Numbered from the stretch's first letter, positions 16,001 through 25,232 are shown. The stretch is DNA of 25,407 nucleotides from CAVZLD01 sp964522605 (GCA_964522605.1 CAZFWV010000062.1:1-25407), one strand, 5' to 3'. The notes: generated by a model from the letters alone, not told the origin. A program made the numbers and translations.

Positions 16001-18712
16001 ATGAAATCTACATCTGCCCGGCAGCAGGGTGCATTTGATGCATTGATTACGGCGGTCTTGGCGCGCTTTGCCACGACGACCACAGCGGAAGTCGAGTCAC
16101 ACATCGAGACCAGTCTGCAGGAACTCGCTGAGTTTGTGGGAGTTGATTACGCGCTCGTTGTCCGCACGGCGTTTGATCTTTCGAGTTGGAGTGTTGCCTA
16201 CGAGTGGTGTTCGCCGGGTGCTTCGAGCAGAATGGCGGACTATCAGCAGGTTCCGATGGGCAGTTGGGGCTTCAACGAACATGTCCTGCTGTCCGGAGAG
16301 GTGCTGCGGCTGAATCGGATGGACGATGTGCCGCCGGAGGCGGCCGATGTCCGGAAATACATGGAGTCCATGGGCTTCAAGTCAACGCTCCAAGTCCCGA
16401 CGCGACGACCGGGCGGACAGATCAGCGGCTGCATTGCACTCGTGTCACTTGATCACGAGGTGACGTGGGTGGATACCGACATCCAGCGACTCCGGGTTGT
16501 GGGCGATGCGATCGCCAATGCGATCGAGCGAGCTCGGGTGGAGAAAGAACTCCGCGAAAGTGAAGCTCGATATCGATCGACATTTCAGCAGGCTCCCGTG
16601 GGGATTCTGAATGTCACGCGAGGTGGCACGCTCCTGAAGGCGAATCAACAATTCTGCGACATCCTTGGTTACTCACATGAAGAGGTTTGCGGCCGACATT
16701 ACTGCGACTTCACACATCCGGACGACGTTCCTGCTACGAAGGCACTGTACGACAGCTTGTTTGCAGGTCGACGTTCCGTTTCATCGTTGGAAAAGCGTTA
16801 CCTGCGCAAGGATGGTCGCGTGGTGTGGGGGAACTTGACGCTGTCACAACTGTTCGACAACGATGTCGAGCCAGATGTGCTGATCGCCGTGATTGAGGAC
16901 ATCACCGCCCGCAAGCAGGCGGAAGAGACGATCGATGCGGTTCCGGATCTGATTTACGTCGCGGATTGTCATCATCGCATTGTGCGGGCCAATTTGGCGA
17001 CTGCGAAACGCTTGGGAGTTTCCCGAGACGAGGTGCTCGGCCAATCGTGCCACGAGATTATCAGAGACGGCACGGGACCGACGGGGATGCCGTCGCATAC
17101 CAAACTGGTAGCCGATGGGAAACCGCACCAGTTCGAAACGCACGTTCCCCGTCTCGGTGGTGACTTTCTCGTGTCATGCACGCCGCTGAGGGACCGGCGC
17201 GGCGAATTGACCGGAACAGTTCACGTAGCGCGCGACGTAACTGAGGTGCGACAATCGCAGTCCGCCCTGCTCCGCGCCCACGAACAGTTGGCACAGCGTC
17301 GAGCTTTGGTGGTGGCTGCGTCGCTCGACGGCGTCTGGGAATGGGAAATCAACACGCAACAAGTGCAGTATTCGGAACGGTTTGCCGAACTACTCGGATA
17401 CACGACGGCCGAACTGCCTCAGACGCTGGATTTCATTCGCAGCATCCTCCACCCACAAGACGCGGAGACACTTTGGGCGGCCGTCGATCGTCATCTGACC
17501 GAGGACGTTCCCTATGACGTCGAGTGTCGATTCCGTACCAAGAGTGGTCCGTATCGTTGGTTCCGGACACGCGGAAAAGCGCAGCGCGACGGGGAAGGTC
17601 GGCCGGTCTGGATGGCAGGTTCACTTCAAGACATTGACCAACAGAAGACAGCAGAGAACGGCTTGCGAGAGGCTCTCTCTGAAGTCCAAGAGTTGACGCA
17701 GCAACTGCAGGCCGAAAACTCGTACCTCCAGGAGGAGATTACCAGCTCACTGGGTTTCGACGAAATTGTGGGCGAAAGCCAGCTGCTACGGAGCGTCCTG
17801 GCACAGGTTCAGCATGTTGCTGGCACGGATGCAAGCGTGCTGTTGATGGGGGAAACAGGGACCGGGAAGGAGCTGCTGGCCCGCGCGATCCACGAACATA
17901 GCGCGCGGAAGCAGCGTCCGTTAGTCAAAGTCAATCTTGCCGCATTGCCCTCGACCCTCATTGAAAGCGAGCTGTTCGGCCACGTCAAAGGTGCATTCAC
18001 TGGGGCTGTGACAGATCGGCTGGGACGTTTTCAACTCGCCGATGGCGGCACACTGTTTTTGGACGAAATTGGTGAATTGGATCTCGAATTACAGACGAAA
18101 CTGCTGCGCGTCTTACAGGAGGGAGAATTCGAACGAATTGGCGAGCCGACAACACGCCGCGTCGATGTGCGAATTGTGGCTGCGACCAATCGTGACTTGC
18201 GGCGAGCCATGGAGCAGAATACATTCCGTCCGGATCTCTACTATCGCCTAGCCGTCTTCCCGATCGAAGTGCCACCGCTTCGTCTGCGGCGGGATGACAT
18301 TCCGCTGCTCACGTGGCATTTCATCAGTCGAAAGCGAGGCCGGCTCGGGAAGATGATCACGAGTATTCAGAAAAAGGCGATGCAGGCATTGACCGAGTAC
18401 GATTGGCCGGGAAACGTTCGGGAGCTGGAGAATGTGATTGAACGCGCGATGATTCTCTCGTCGGGAACTACCTTGAATCTACCGGAGTCGCTCCGGCTCC
18501 CCCCGCGAGATCCACCGCCCGTGGCATCGGCTCACGGTGGGCGAATTGACCGCGCCCGGATTCTCGGCACGCTGGAAGCATGTCACTGGAAGATTAAGGG
18601 AACTGGCAACGCTGCTGAACGGCTTGGGATGAAACCCAGTACCCTCCGTTATCGCATGAAGGTCTTGGGGATTCAGCGACCCAGTCGATCTCAGGAGCCT
18701 GGGGAAACTTAG
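16001..18712 (+). CDS. Sigma-54-dependent activator with GAF and three PAS domains
   Basis: This 903-residue enhancer-binding protein drives sigma-54 RNA polymerase by ATP hydrolysis. Domain order is GAF (about 15-175), PAS1 (about 185-305, RYRSTFQQAPVGIL), PAS2 (about 307-417, VPDLIYVADCHHRIV), PAS3 (about 434-545, DGVWEWEI), a short coiled coil (about 550-580), an AAA+ domain and a Fis-like helix-turn-helix at the C-terminus. In the AAA+ part, GETGTGKE (617-624) is Walker A, GAFTGA (664-669) is the sigma-54 contact loop and GGTLFLDEIGEL is Walker B. All are intact, so the protein should be active. ATG 16001 has CGGAG 9 nt upstream; a GTG at 15980 is the alternative. There is no receiver domain, so ligand or redox sensing by GAF/PAS is likely. 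The divergent STAS operon is the best target candidate. Confidence 0.95.
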   Translation: MKSTSARQQGAFDALITAVLARFATTTTAEVESHIETSLQELAEFVGVDYALVVRTAFDLSSWSVAYEWCSPGASSRMADYQQVPMGSWGFNEHVLLSGEVLRLNRMDDVPPEAADVRKYMESMGFKSTLQVPTRRPGGQISGCIALVSLDHEVTWVDTDIQRLRVVGDAIANAIERARVEKELRESEARYRSTFQQAPVGILNVTRGGTLLKANQQFCDILGYSHEEVCGRHYCDFTHPDDVPATKALYDSLFAGRRSVSSLEKRYLRKDGRVVWGNLTLSQLFDNDVEPDVLIAVIEDITARKQAEETIDAVPDLIYVADCHHRIVRANLATAKRLGVSRDEVLGQSCHEIIRDGTGPTGMPSHTKLVADGKPHQFETHVPRLGGDFLVSCTPLRDRRGELTGTVHVARDVTEVRQSQSALLRAHEQLAQRRALVVAASLDGVWEWEINTQQVQYSERFAELLGYTTAELPQTLDFIRSILHPQDAETLWAAVDRHLTEDVPYDVECRFRTKSGPYRWFRTRGKAQRDGEGRPVWMAGSLQDIDQQKTAENGLREALSEVQELTQQLQAENSYLQEEITSSLGFDEIVGESQLLRSVLAQVQHVAGTDASVLLMGETGTGKELLARAIHEHSARKQRPLVKVNLAALPSTLIESELFGHVKGAFTGAVTDRLGRFQLADGGTLFLDEIGELDLELQTKLLRVLQEGEFERIGEPTTRRVDVRIVAATNRDLRRAMEQNTFRPDLYYRLAVFPIEVPPLRLRRDDIPLLTWHFISRKRGRLGKMITSIQKKAMQALTEYDWPGNVRELENVIERAMILSSGTTLNLPESLRLPPRDPPPVASAHGGRIDRARILGTLEACHWKIKGTGNAAERLGMKPSTLRYRMKVLGIQRPSRSQEPGET

Positions 18713-18714
18713 CG

Positions 18715-18861
<147 letters not shown>

Positions 18862-19003
18862 CCCTTAGGAACGGTTGGGATACAACTTCCTCGTTTCACC
18901 GCGCGGGCATCGCCCCGCGGTTGGGGCAATCTTCCGCGGCCCGTTGGGCACGCGGTGAAACGGGAGGAGCGAGATGCCGAAGTTGTTTCTGAATCATCCC
19001 TCA
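18862..19003. repeat. Palindromic repeat, family B, fused to copy A
   Basis: Arms CGTTTCACCGCG (18892-18903) and CGCGGTGAAACG (18951-18962) are exact inverses. They are flanked by ACAACTTCC on the left and a degraded family-A end (CCGAAGTTGTTTCTGAATCAT, from 18977) on the right. It aligns with 10024-10140. The right end supplies the stop codon and last few codons of the convergent membrane-protein gene. Confidence 0.75.
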
Positions 19004-19479
19004 GCCAGCTTCGGAATCGAAGGCGTCCATTGAGAGGCTCGAAATCCGCTCGCCTTCATCTGGAAGCTATCCAGAGCTGGGGCCTTGGAAAGGATTGCCA
19101 GTTTCAACAGATTCGGAGACCGCCCGTCCATCTTCCGCATCGGCGTCCGGATTCGCCCAATGCAGGCCCATCGAATTCCGCGTACCAGGCCAAATACCGC
19201 CAAACAGAAAACAAGCCCTGGAAACCAGCCAAGAAACAAAGCTCCCGCAGCGGACGTATCGCGAAACGCTTCGTCAGGCGCATCCGGCATGGACTGCCAG
19301 GCGCGGTATCCCAAATGGGAACCGATGAACAATGCTGCCCAAGAAACCATGACTCCAATCCACAACAGGACTCCGGGCACAACGCATCCGGACATCCGCC
19401 CGGCGACGAACGAAGCGGTTCCAGCGATCAGGAAACCCAACAGGAAGAACGGTACAAAGTATTCGTGGTACGGTGTCAT
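18994..19479 (-). CDS. Four-helix membrane protein, downstream of the histidine kinase
   Basis: The 161-residue product has about four hydrophobic helices: YFVPFFLLGFLIAGTASFVAG, VVPGVLLWIGVMVSWAALFIG, ALFLGWFPGLVFCLAVFGLVRGI and a weaker one. A basic, non-hydrophobic tail follows. No family was recognised. The ATG overlaps the kinase stop codon (ATGA, 19476-19479), so translation is probably coupled and the protein may belong to the same signalling unit. The tail after about residue 120 looks unconserved, and the stop codon lies inside the adjoining repeat, so the original C-terminus may have been replaced. Confidence 0.7.
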   Translation of the reverse strand: MTPYHEYFVPFFLLGFLIAGTASFVAGRMSGCVVPGVLLWIGVMVSWAALFIGSHLGYRAWQSMPDAPDEAFRDTSAAGALFLGWFPGLVFCLAVFGLVRGIRWACIGRIRTPMRKMDGRSPNLLKLAILSKAPALDSFQMKASGFRASQWTPSIPKLAEG

Positions 19480-21107
19480 GGATTCGCTCCGCTCGTGTCA
19501 CGAATGCTCGGGTTCGTCTCTCCATGGCCGATGGGCCACGTCGTCCGAATGCGGCAACCACCCAGGGGGCTGGTGAGCACTGTTACGTTGCCGCCATGCT
19601 GGATTACGATCTGTTTGACCAGAGCCAAGCCAAGTCCAACTCCGTGCCCATTGCTGTGATCGTCCAACCGCTGGAACGGCTCGAAGACACGCTCGCGATC
19701 GGATTCTGGAATTCCCGTTCCATCGTCGTCAATATCCACCGTGACGAATCCATTGCCGGCGGCTACGGAGACGGCCACGTGGGCTCGGGCGTGCCGACCC
19801 GCGTTGCTCAGCAGGTTTCCCATGGCGCGCTGAAATCCCCTTCGATCTGCCGAAATGGCCACTTCGCCATTGGCAATCATTTGATCCGACTCGAAGTGCA
19901 CCGACGGATACAGAGCTGCGTACTTTGGAATCAGCCCGTTGAGCATATCCCATATCGAAACGAATTCCAAATTTAGCGGTGGCTCCGTCGTCTCCATCCG
20001 TACGTAGGTGAGCAACTCACCGACCAGCTCATCAAGTTCCTCAGTCGCCCGATCGAGCTCCTCCAGTCTCCGCTTGCGCTGGTCGTCATCTTCCGTGGTG
20101 GAAATCAGCTCGATGGCAAACCTCATCCGCGAGAGGGGAGTCCGCAGTTCATGCGACACGGTCTGCAGGAGTTCACGCTGCGTGCGAATCAAAGCTTCGG
20201 TCCGGCTGGCCATGTTGTTAAACGATTGTGCAAGTGGCTTCGCAGCTCGGACTCGTCGCTCATCGACGCGCGCCCCGAGGTTTCCCGCTGCGATCTCCTT
20301 CGCGGCACGTTCGACGCGTCGAAGCTGCCCGGCGACAGGCCGCAGCAGAATCGCAATGGCCAGTGCGGCCGGTAACAGCACCAGCGCCAGCGTCGTGGTG
20401 GCGGCCTTCTGTTCAACGCGCTGGAAGCTCGGAAAGGGTCCGAACCGGATAACCTCCGCCTCGCCTGGCAGCGGCGCAGCGGCGAACCATCGATCGTCCG
20501 GCTGCGGTTCTGGAGAGTAAAACACGACGTCTTCGCCGCGAGCGATTCGCCCCCGCGGCCATTCCGGCAGCTCGTCACGTTTTGCGACGTCGACCGGAAG
20601 GTCGAACTCCGATTTCAGTTCATCGATCAAGGCCTGACGCGTGCCGATCGCGGCGGACCCCAGCTTGTCCGCGGCCAGTCGCATCCAACCGCCGATCGAT
20701 TCTTCGATCTCCCGTAGCTCGTATTTCGGGAAGGGTCCGAGTCGGACAACATGAGCGCCATCTGACAACACCGCCACCACGCCATAAGTTTCCTCCAGCC
20801 GAAAGCACTCCACGTCGGCGCCCCGCGAAATCGAACGCTGGGCCAGAGCTGGTAAATCCGCGAGCGGAACGATGTCCAGCGGATAGTCAAACCGATTACG
20901 CAAACTATCCAAAACCTGATCTCGGTTCTCTGGCGGCACGGCATTCAGTTCGCTCGCGACGAGCCTCGCGCCACCGCCATGCGCAGTGGCGATAATCCGC
21001 TCCCACTCTGCATCGGATCGTTGTTTCAGGACCGCACTGTGGATATACCAAGCCAGGGCCAGCACCACCAATACACAAAGATAGAATCGAAGGAAGAGCC
21101 ACGTCAT
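19476..21107 (-). CDS. RstB-like sensor histidine kinase with duplicated sensor domain
   Basis: The 543-residue kinase has TM1 (about 4-27), a periplasmic region (28-235), TM2 (about 237-256), HAMP (about 254-306), a phosphoacceptor helix QTVSHELRTPLSRMRFAIEL with H319, and an ATPase domain with the N box NLLSNAGRH, DDDGTGIP and GHGVGLGLALVKQI. The H-box wording and the partner regulator are RstB-like. The sensor region is an internal repeat: residues about 46-128 and 145-228 share LDSLRNRFDYPLDI / IDELKSEFDLPVDV, ISRGADVECF / IARGEDVVFY and VVRLGPFPKY / VIRFGPFPSF. The start overlaps the regulator stop (ATGA, 21104-21107), so the pair is translationally coupled. The signal is unknown. Confidence 0.93.
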   Translation of the reverse strand: MTWLFLRFYLCVLVVLALAWYIHSAVLKQRSDAEWERIIATAHGGGARLVASELNAVPPENRDQVLDSLRNRFDYPLDIVPLADLPALAQRSISRGADVECFRLEETYGVVAVLSDGAHVVRLGPFPKYELREIEESIGGWMRLAADKLGSAAIGTRQALIDELKSEFDLPVDVAKRDELPEWPRGRIARGEDVVFYSPEPQPDDRWFAAAPLPGEAEVIRFGPFPSFQRVEQKAATTTLALVLLPAALAIAILLRPVAGQLRRVERAAKEIAAGNLGARVDERRVRAAKPLAQSFNNMASRTEALIRTQRELLQTVSHELRTPLSRMRFAIELISTTEDDDQRKRRLEELDRATEELDELVGELLTYVRMETTEPPLNLEFVSIWDMLNGLIPKYAALYPSVHFESDQMIANGEVAISADRRGFQRAMGNLLSNAGRHARAHVAVSVAAGNGFVTVDIDDDGTGIPESDRERVFEPFQRLDDHSNGHGVGLGLALVKQIVIQHGGNVTVLTSPLGGCRIRTTWPIGHGETNPSIRDTSGANP

Positions 21108-21805
21108 GGTTCGAACGACAGCATGTAGCCGACGCCTCTCACGGATTTGATTCGTTGCGGGTGGGCAGGGTCGTCCCCGAGTTTCTTCCGCAGGCGGGAG
21201 ATTCGAAGATCGATCGAGCGATCCAGCCCATCGTATTTCACTCCGTGGATTTCCAGATAGATGTCATTGCGGCTCAGAGTCTCCCCGGCGTGTATGGCCA
21301 GGAGATGCAGCAATTCAAATTCGGCCGTTGTCAGATCAATTGCAGCACCATCTAGCTCGACGACCCTTCGCCCGACATCGACAGCCAGCGCACCGACCGT
21401 GATCGATCCGCTTCCTTGATCTTCGGGGGTCGCACGACGCAAATGCATCTGCAAACGAGCCAACAAGGCGCGCGGCCGCACGGGCTTGGCCATGTAGTCA
21501 TCCGCGCCGGCCTCCAGTCCCAATACTTCGTCGATCTCCTCCCCGCGCGCAGTCAGCATAATGATCGGACCGCGATAATTCGTGCGGATGGCCCTGCAAA
21601 TCGAGAAGCCATCCAGACCGGGCAGGTTCACGTCCAGTACAACCGCGTCCGGATGATCCTCTTGGATCCGCATCACCGCTGTATCCCCTCGCCCCTCGAT
21701 TGAAACATCAAATCCATGCACCGCAAGGAAATCCGCGACCATGGAAGCGAGCGGTGCATCGTCTTCGACCACAAGGACTCGATGCGAGTGAGATACTTTA
21801 GTCAT
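21104..21805 (-). CDS. OmpR/RstA-like response regulator
   Basis: The 233-residue protein has a receiver domain with acidic pocket E14-D15-D16, phosphoacceptor D58 (VVLDVNLPGLDG), T85 and K107 (DDYMAKPVRPRALLARL, RstA-like), followed by an OmpR-type winged helix (LTTAEFELLHLLAIHAG, then DGLDRSIDLRISRLRKKLGDD and IKSVRGVGYML). All signalling residues are present. ATG 21805 has GGAAG 5 nt upstream; a GTG two codons earlier is less likely. The gene overlaps the PQQ-propeller gene by 8 nt and the kinase gene by 4 nt. Confidence 0.95.
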   Translation of the reverse strand: MTKVSHSHRVLVVEDDAPLASMVADFLAVHGFDVSIEGRGDTAVMRIQEDHPDAVVLDVNLPGLDGFSICRAIRTNYRGPIIMLTARGEEIDEVLGLEAGADDYMAKPVRPRALLARLQMHLRRATPEDQGSGSITVGALAVDVGRRVVELDGAAIDLTTAEFELLHLLAIHAGETLSRNDIYLEIHGVKYDGLDRSIDLRISRLRKKLGDDPAHPQRIKSVRGVGYMLSFEP

Positions 21806-23291
21806 GTCCACTTCCGGCTTGTCTGCCGTTTACGGAATCGCCAGACGTCAAGTGTCGTGTCACCTTAACAAGATTACCTTCCGCCGCCACGGGCCAAATA
21901 TCCCCTGCGAAAGAGGCATTTTTGCGAGGCTGCAATCGCGCTGCTTTCGCGGCATCCAGCTTTGTACCGTCTGTCAGACAATATAGCTTCGACGCGGTGC
22001 GGATCAGCAGCCTGTCATCGACAATCGCAGGGCTGGCGATACAGAGTTCCTCCAGATCGTTTCGCAGGACGATTTCGAAATTTGGACCGGCTTTGACAAC
22101 GTACGTCAAGCCATCTTCGCTCAGAAAGAACAGATGTCCGTTGAAGGCGAAAGGAGAGGCAGTGAACGACCCTCGGGGAGAAAAACGTTGCTTGCCATAC
22201 ACCTCCTCGCCTGTCCTTGCATCATGGCAAGTTAGAAATCCTTGATCGTAGAGCGTATAGAGATGATCCCCGTATACAATCTGCGATGGATTGTAGGGAG
22301 ACGATTGGCCTTGATACCAGGCGATGAATTCGCTGTTTTCGAAGTCCCCCTCCGGCGCCAGGTCACCGGAGGCCCCCGGACGCACGGCAAACGTTGGACG
22401 GTGTGCGTCACCGACGTAACCCGATGCGATATAGCACATGCCGTTCGCCGCGAAGGGCGATGGGATCACGAGATTGGACATCCGTCCGTCGAATTCCCAG
22501 AGCAGCTCGCCGTCCAGCGAATAGCTTCGATTGCGGTTTTTTCCGGGCACCACAATCTCGGTCCGCTGCCGATTCTTCCAGACGAACGGAGTGGCCCAGG
22601 AATGCGTTTCGTCGCGCGCTTGACGCCAGCGCTGATCACCTGCTTCCGCATCGAAAGCGGCGATCCAGGAATCGTCCAGGTTGTCGTAGACGACGATGAC
22701 CTGTCCGTCGTGTACAACGGGAGAAGCCGCTGCGCCGTAATCGAAGAACGTCTTCTTCGGTTCGATGCGCTGCGACCACAATGGCTTCCCTTCGAGGTCA
22801 TAGCAGTACAGCCCCAAATCGCCAAACAGCACGTACAGTCGCTCGCCATCGGTGGTCGGCGTCTCCGCGGCGTAGGTGCTTTTCGGATGGCGCGGCACCT
22901 GCGGCTGACCGGCGTGAGCTTCATGCTTCCAGATTTCTTTACCGGTATTCCGGTCAAAGCAATAAACCATCCAATGATGCACGCCCTTGGCCGGCTCGCG
23001 CACGCCTTCGCCCAGATACAAGCCTTTGCTCGGCGCAATGTTCTCTTCCTCACTGACCACGCTAGTCAGAAAAACACGATCGCCCCAGACAATCGGACAC
23101 GACCAGCCCCAACCGGGAATGTCGGCGACCCATTTCACATTGTTGATTGTTGTCCAGGTCATTGGCAGACCCGCATTGTCGGGGGCAACGCCGTCCGCGT
23201 TTGGTCCCCGAAAGCGAGGCCAGTTGTCCTGCGCGACAGTGGCGGTAGTGAGGCAAATGACTGCCAGCAGTCCGAGTAGCGGTGGTCTCAT
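21798..23291 (-). CDS. Exported PQQ-type beta-propeller protein
   Basis: The 497-residue protein has a signal peptide (LLGLLAVICLTTATVAQ), then DNWPRFRGPNADGVAPDNAG, a start typical of planctomycete outer membrane protein assembly factor BamB-like/PQQ-repeat proteins. Repeats with the propeller signature follow, for example LYCYDLEGKPLWSQRIEPK, WIAAFDAEAGDQRWRQARD, TCHDARTGEEVYGKQRF. No dehydrogenase active-site residues are recognised, so a scaffold or binding role is likelier than enzyme activity. AAAGG 8 nt before ATG 23291 supports the start. It lies 4 nt after the end of the hydrolase pseudogene and overlaps the regulator, which suggests one transcript. Function is unknown. Confidence 0.9.
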   Translation of the reverse strand: MRPPLLGLLAVICLTTATVAQDNWPRFRGPNADGVAPDNAGLPMTWTTINNVKWVADIPGWGWSCPIVWGDRVFLTSVVSEEENIAPSKGLYLGEGVREPAKGVHHWMVYCFDRNTGKEIWKHEAHAGQPQVPRHPKSTYAAETPTTDGERLYVLFGDLGLYCYDLEGKPLWSQRIEPKKTFFDYGAAASPVVHDGQVIVVYDNLDDSWIAAFDAEAGDQRWRQARDETHSWATPFVWKNRQRTEIVVPGKNRNRSYSLDGELLWEFDGRMSNLVIPSPFAANGMCYIASGYVGDAHRPTFAVRPGASGDLAPEGDFENSEFIAWYQGQSSPYNPSQIVYGDHLYTLYDQGFLTCHDARTGEEVYGKQRFSPRGSFTASPFAFNGHLFFLSEDGLTYVVKAGPNFEIVLRNDLEELCIASPAIVDDRLLIRTASKLYCLTDGTKLDAAKAARLQPRKNASFAGDIWPVAAEGNLVKVTRHLTSGDSVNGRQAGSGHD

Positions 23292-23295
23292 CTGT

Positions 23296-23740
23296 TCACC
23301 TTTGGTCTTTCAGGTACCTATCGAACCAAGAGATTTCCAACTTCATCACCTCGTCCAGGCATTCGCCACGATACACATCGTAATGCGTTTTTTCTTTCAG
23401 CACATGGTATTCCGTTGATAATCACATAGCCTGCGGCGGCGAACCGGGGTGCGATACCGGATTGCATCAGGAACGCCTTGGTGCCGCCCCACCCGTTGCA
23501 CAGGACGATCGCCGGCAGCTTTTCATCTTCTCCACGATCTTTTGGGTACAGCAAGACGCCTGACAACCGCGTGCCGTCACTCCACAGCGTAATGTCCCGT
23601 TGCAGGACGGCTGGGAAACCCTCAACTACTTTCTCTTTCTGCGCTATTGCACCAGGAGACACCCACGATCCCGCCAGCATCATCGCAACAAGGAACAGTC
23701 CGCCGAGTCGCCTCGCATTCGATCTTCTCGGTACCTTCAT
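23296..23740 (-). pseudogene. Alpha/beta hydrolase with core deleted and frameshifted
   Basis: The N-terminal part (from ATG 23740, AGGAG upstream) has a signal peptide and the start of a secreted dienelactone-hydrolase-like protein: LPAIVLCNGWGGTKAFLMQ, RFAAAGYVI. At about 23410-23420 the homology stops. In another frame, the true C-terminus follows at once: HVLKEKTHYDVYRGECLDEV, then LEISWFDRYLKDQR and a stop at 23296, 4 nt before the PQQ gene. The central region with the nucleophile elbow and catalytic acid (about 150-200 residues) is missing, while the catalytic His (KTHYD) survives out of frame. In the first frame, translation runs on to 23318 as unrelated sequence. A catalytically dead remnant is the simplest reading; an assembly error across a collapsed region is the alternative. 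Confidence 0.75.
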
Positions 23741-23846
23741 TCTGGTTCTCCTGTGGCCAGTCACTTGCCGCCTCGCCTGCCCTTGCTGCGGGCCTGCTGC
23801 TTCATCCAAGCGATGAGAAGCGATGATCACGATTTTCCGCGAGACA

Positions 23847-24068
23847 TCAATTTGGCCAGATGAGTCCCAAGGTCCATAGGACTCCTAAGATGATGATGAA
23901 CAGCCCGCTGAATTGGTAGAAACGGTGGACTGCGTCGCCTGGGCCCCAGATCATTCTCGAGCGGTGGACCATCAGCCGATAGACGATGAACTCACTCTGG
24001 AGCGTTCCGCAGACGAGCATGAACAGCCCGACGGCTGACATCAGTATTCCCCAAGGTCCGTGCATCAT
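23847..24068 (-). CDS. Small two-helix membrane protein
   Basis: The 73-residue product has two hydrophobic helices, GILMSAVGLFMLVCGTL and FSGLFIIILGVLWTLGLIW, joined by a basic, aromatic loop (EFIVYRLMVHRSRMIW). The two ATGs (24068 and 24065) come directly after the TGA of the aldo/keto reductase with no gap, and GTGGAG lies just upstream, so translational coupling is likely. The family is not recognised. Confidence 0.7.
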   Translation of the reverse strand: MMHGPWGILMSAVGLFMLVCGTLQSEFIVYRLMVHRSRMIWGPGDAVHRFYQFSGLFIIILGVLWTLGLIWPN

Positions 24069-25145
24069 TCACTCCACACTCATCTTCTTGACGTTTTCGT
24101 CGCTGAGGACGGCGGCGCTGACACCGGCCAACAGGGCTCGGTCTTCATTGGTGTATGTGGTGTCGTCGACGAGAGTCTTAACATTGGTGTCGATCTCGGC
24201 GGTTAGTCGCATCCCGATGGTGAGCATTTGGACACGGTCGTCCTGGAATACGTAACGGATTGCCGCGCCGGGCAGTCCCTCCAGCTCCTTTCTTCCAAAG
24301 CCGCTAAGCATGCCGGCACCCAACACTTTCATCGCCACGACGCCCATTTTGAGCTCATGCGCCTTGGCCAGACACGCGTTGCGTAGCTCTGTCGTACTTG
24401 GGGAGAATAGCCGTTGAAAGCCGCGCGGCAGGTATCCGTAAGCCAGCATGCACAGGTCGAATTGGCCGGTGGAAATGAGGGCCAGTGCCCTGTCGAAGTA
24501 GTGGTGAGCCGAGAAACCCACGAACCGCACGAGGCCCTTGTCACGTGCCTTGATTAGTTCACCGTGGACTTCCATGCACTGGTCGACGGTCATCTGTTCG
24601 ACGCCCGGTGTTCCATGGATCAAAATGGCGTCGATGTAGTCGGACTGAAGTTCCTTCAGGTTGATCTCGACTTGGCGGATGGCCTCCCCGCTAGGGACTT
24701 TCGTGAATCGCCCATCCGGTTGCGACAGGTCCCAGAAATCAACCTTTGTCGTGATGAAAACATTGTCGCGAACATCCTTTAACGCTTCGCCGATAATCGC
24801 CTGGCTGTCGCTGTAGGTGTAGCTGATTGCGGTGTCGAAATAGCGAATCCCACGATCATAGGCGTGACGAACGAGCTTCACGCGATCCTTGGTAGAAAGG
24901 GGATTGCCTGATTTCTTTGGCAGGGCGGCTCCACCATAGCCCAGGATCGGCAGTTCAACACCGGTCTTTCCCAAGACACGCGTCGGCAGCGTGTCCTTAT
25001 AGGTGATTCTCTTATCCTTCGGCGCGGACCCGCGAGCGGTAGCGTCTGCGTTGATCCCAACGGCTGCAACTGCCGCGGCAGCAGTTGCCTGGGCGCCTTT
25101 CTTCATGAAATCACGTCGATCAAGATCCTGATTCGTATCGTGCAT
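24069..25145 (-). CDS. Tat-exported aldo/keto reductase
   Basis: The 358-residue product carries a Tat signal (DRRDFMKKGAQATAAAAVAAVG), followed by an AKR domain: PTRVLGKTGVELPILGYGG, RYFDTAISYTYSD (D104, Y109), FITTKVD (K134) and AILIHGTP (H177), so the catalytic tetrad D-Y-K-H is complete. The late part (GVVAMKVLGAGM, DRVQMLTIGM) contains the cofactor-binding region of the AKR fold. Members reduce carbonyls with NAD(P)H; export of an NAD(P)H-dependent fold is common in planctomycetes and its role is unclear. ATG 25145 with AGGAG upstream is chosen over a longer frame up to 25271 because it puts the twin Arg near the N-terminus. Confidence 0.92.
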   Translation of the reverse strand: MHDTNQDLDRRDFMKKGAQATAAAAVAAVGINADATARGSAPKDKRITYKDTLPTRVLGKTGVELPILGYGGAALPKKSGNPLSTKDRVKLVRHAYDRGIRYFDTAISYTYSDSQAIIGEALKDVRDNVFITTKVDFWDLSQPDGRFTKVPSGEAIRQVEINLKELQSDYIDAILIHGTPGVEQMTVDQCMEVHGELIKARDKGLVRFVGFSAHHYFDRALALISTGQFDLCMLAYGYLPRGFQRLFSPSTTELRNACLAKAHELKMGVVAMKVLGAGMLSGFGRKELEGLPGAAIRYVFQDDRVQMLTIGMRLTAEIDTNVKTLVDDTTYTNEDRALLAGVSAAVLSDENVKKMSVE

Positions 25146-25232
25146 ACTGACCACTCTCCTTCCAAGCGGCCTTCCTCTCTGAGATCTTACTTCGGCGTCG
25201 CCTCGCCGTGAGAGAGTAAGAGTAAGACCCCC

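Noticed and set aside
22242..23279. Plus-strand open frame of 345 codons
   Set aside because: It is antisense to the PQQ-propeller gene, with no recognisable features. GC-rich third positions produce such frames.
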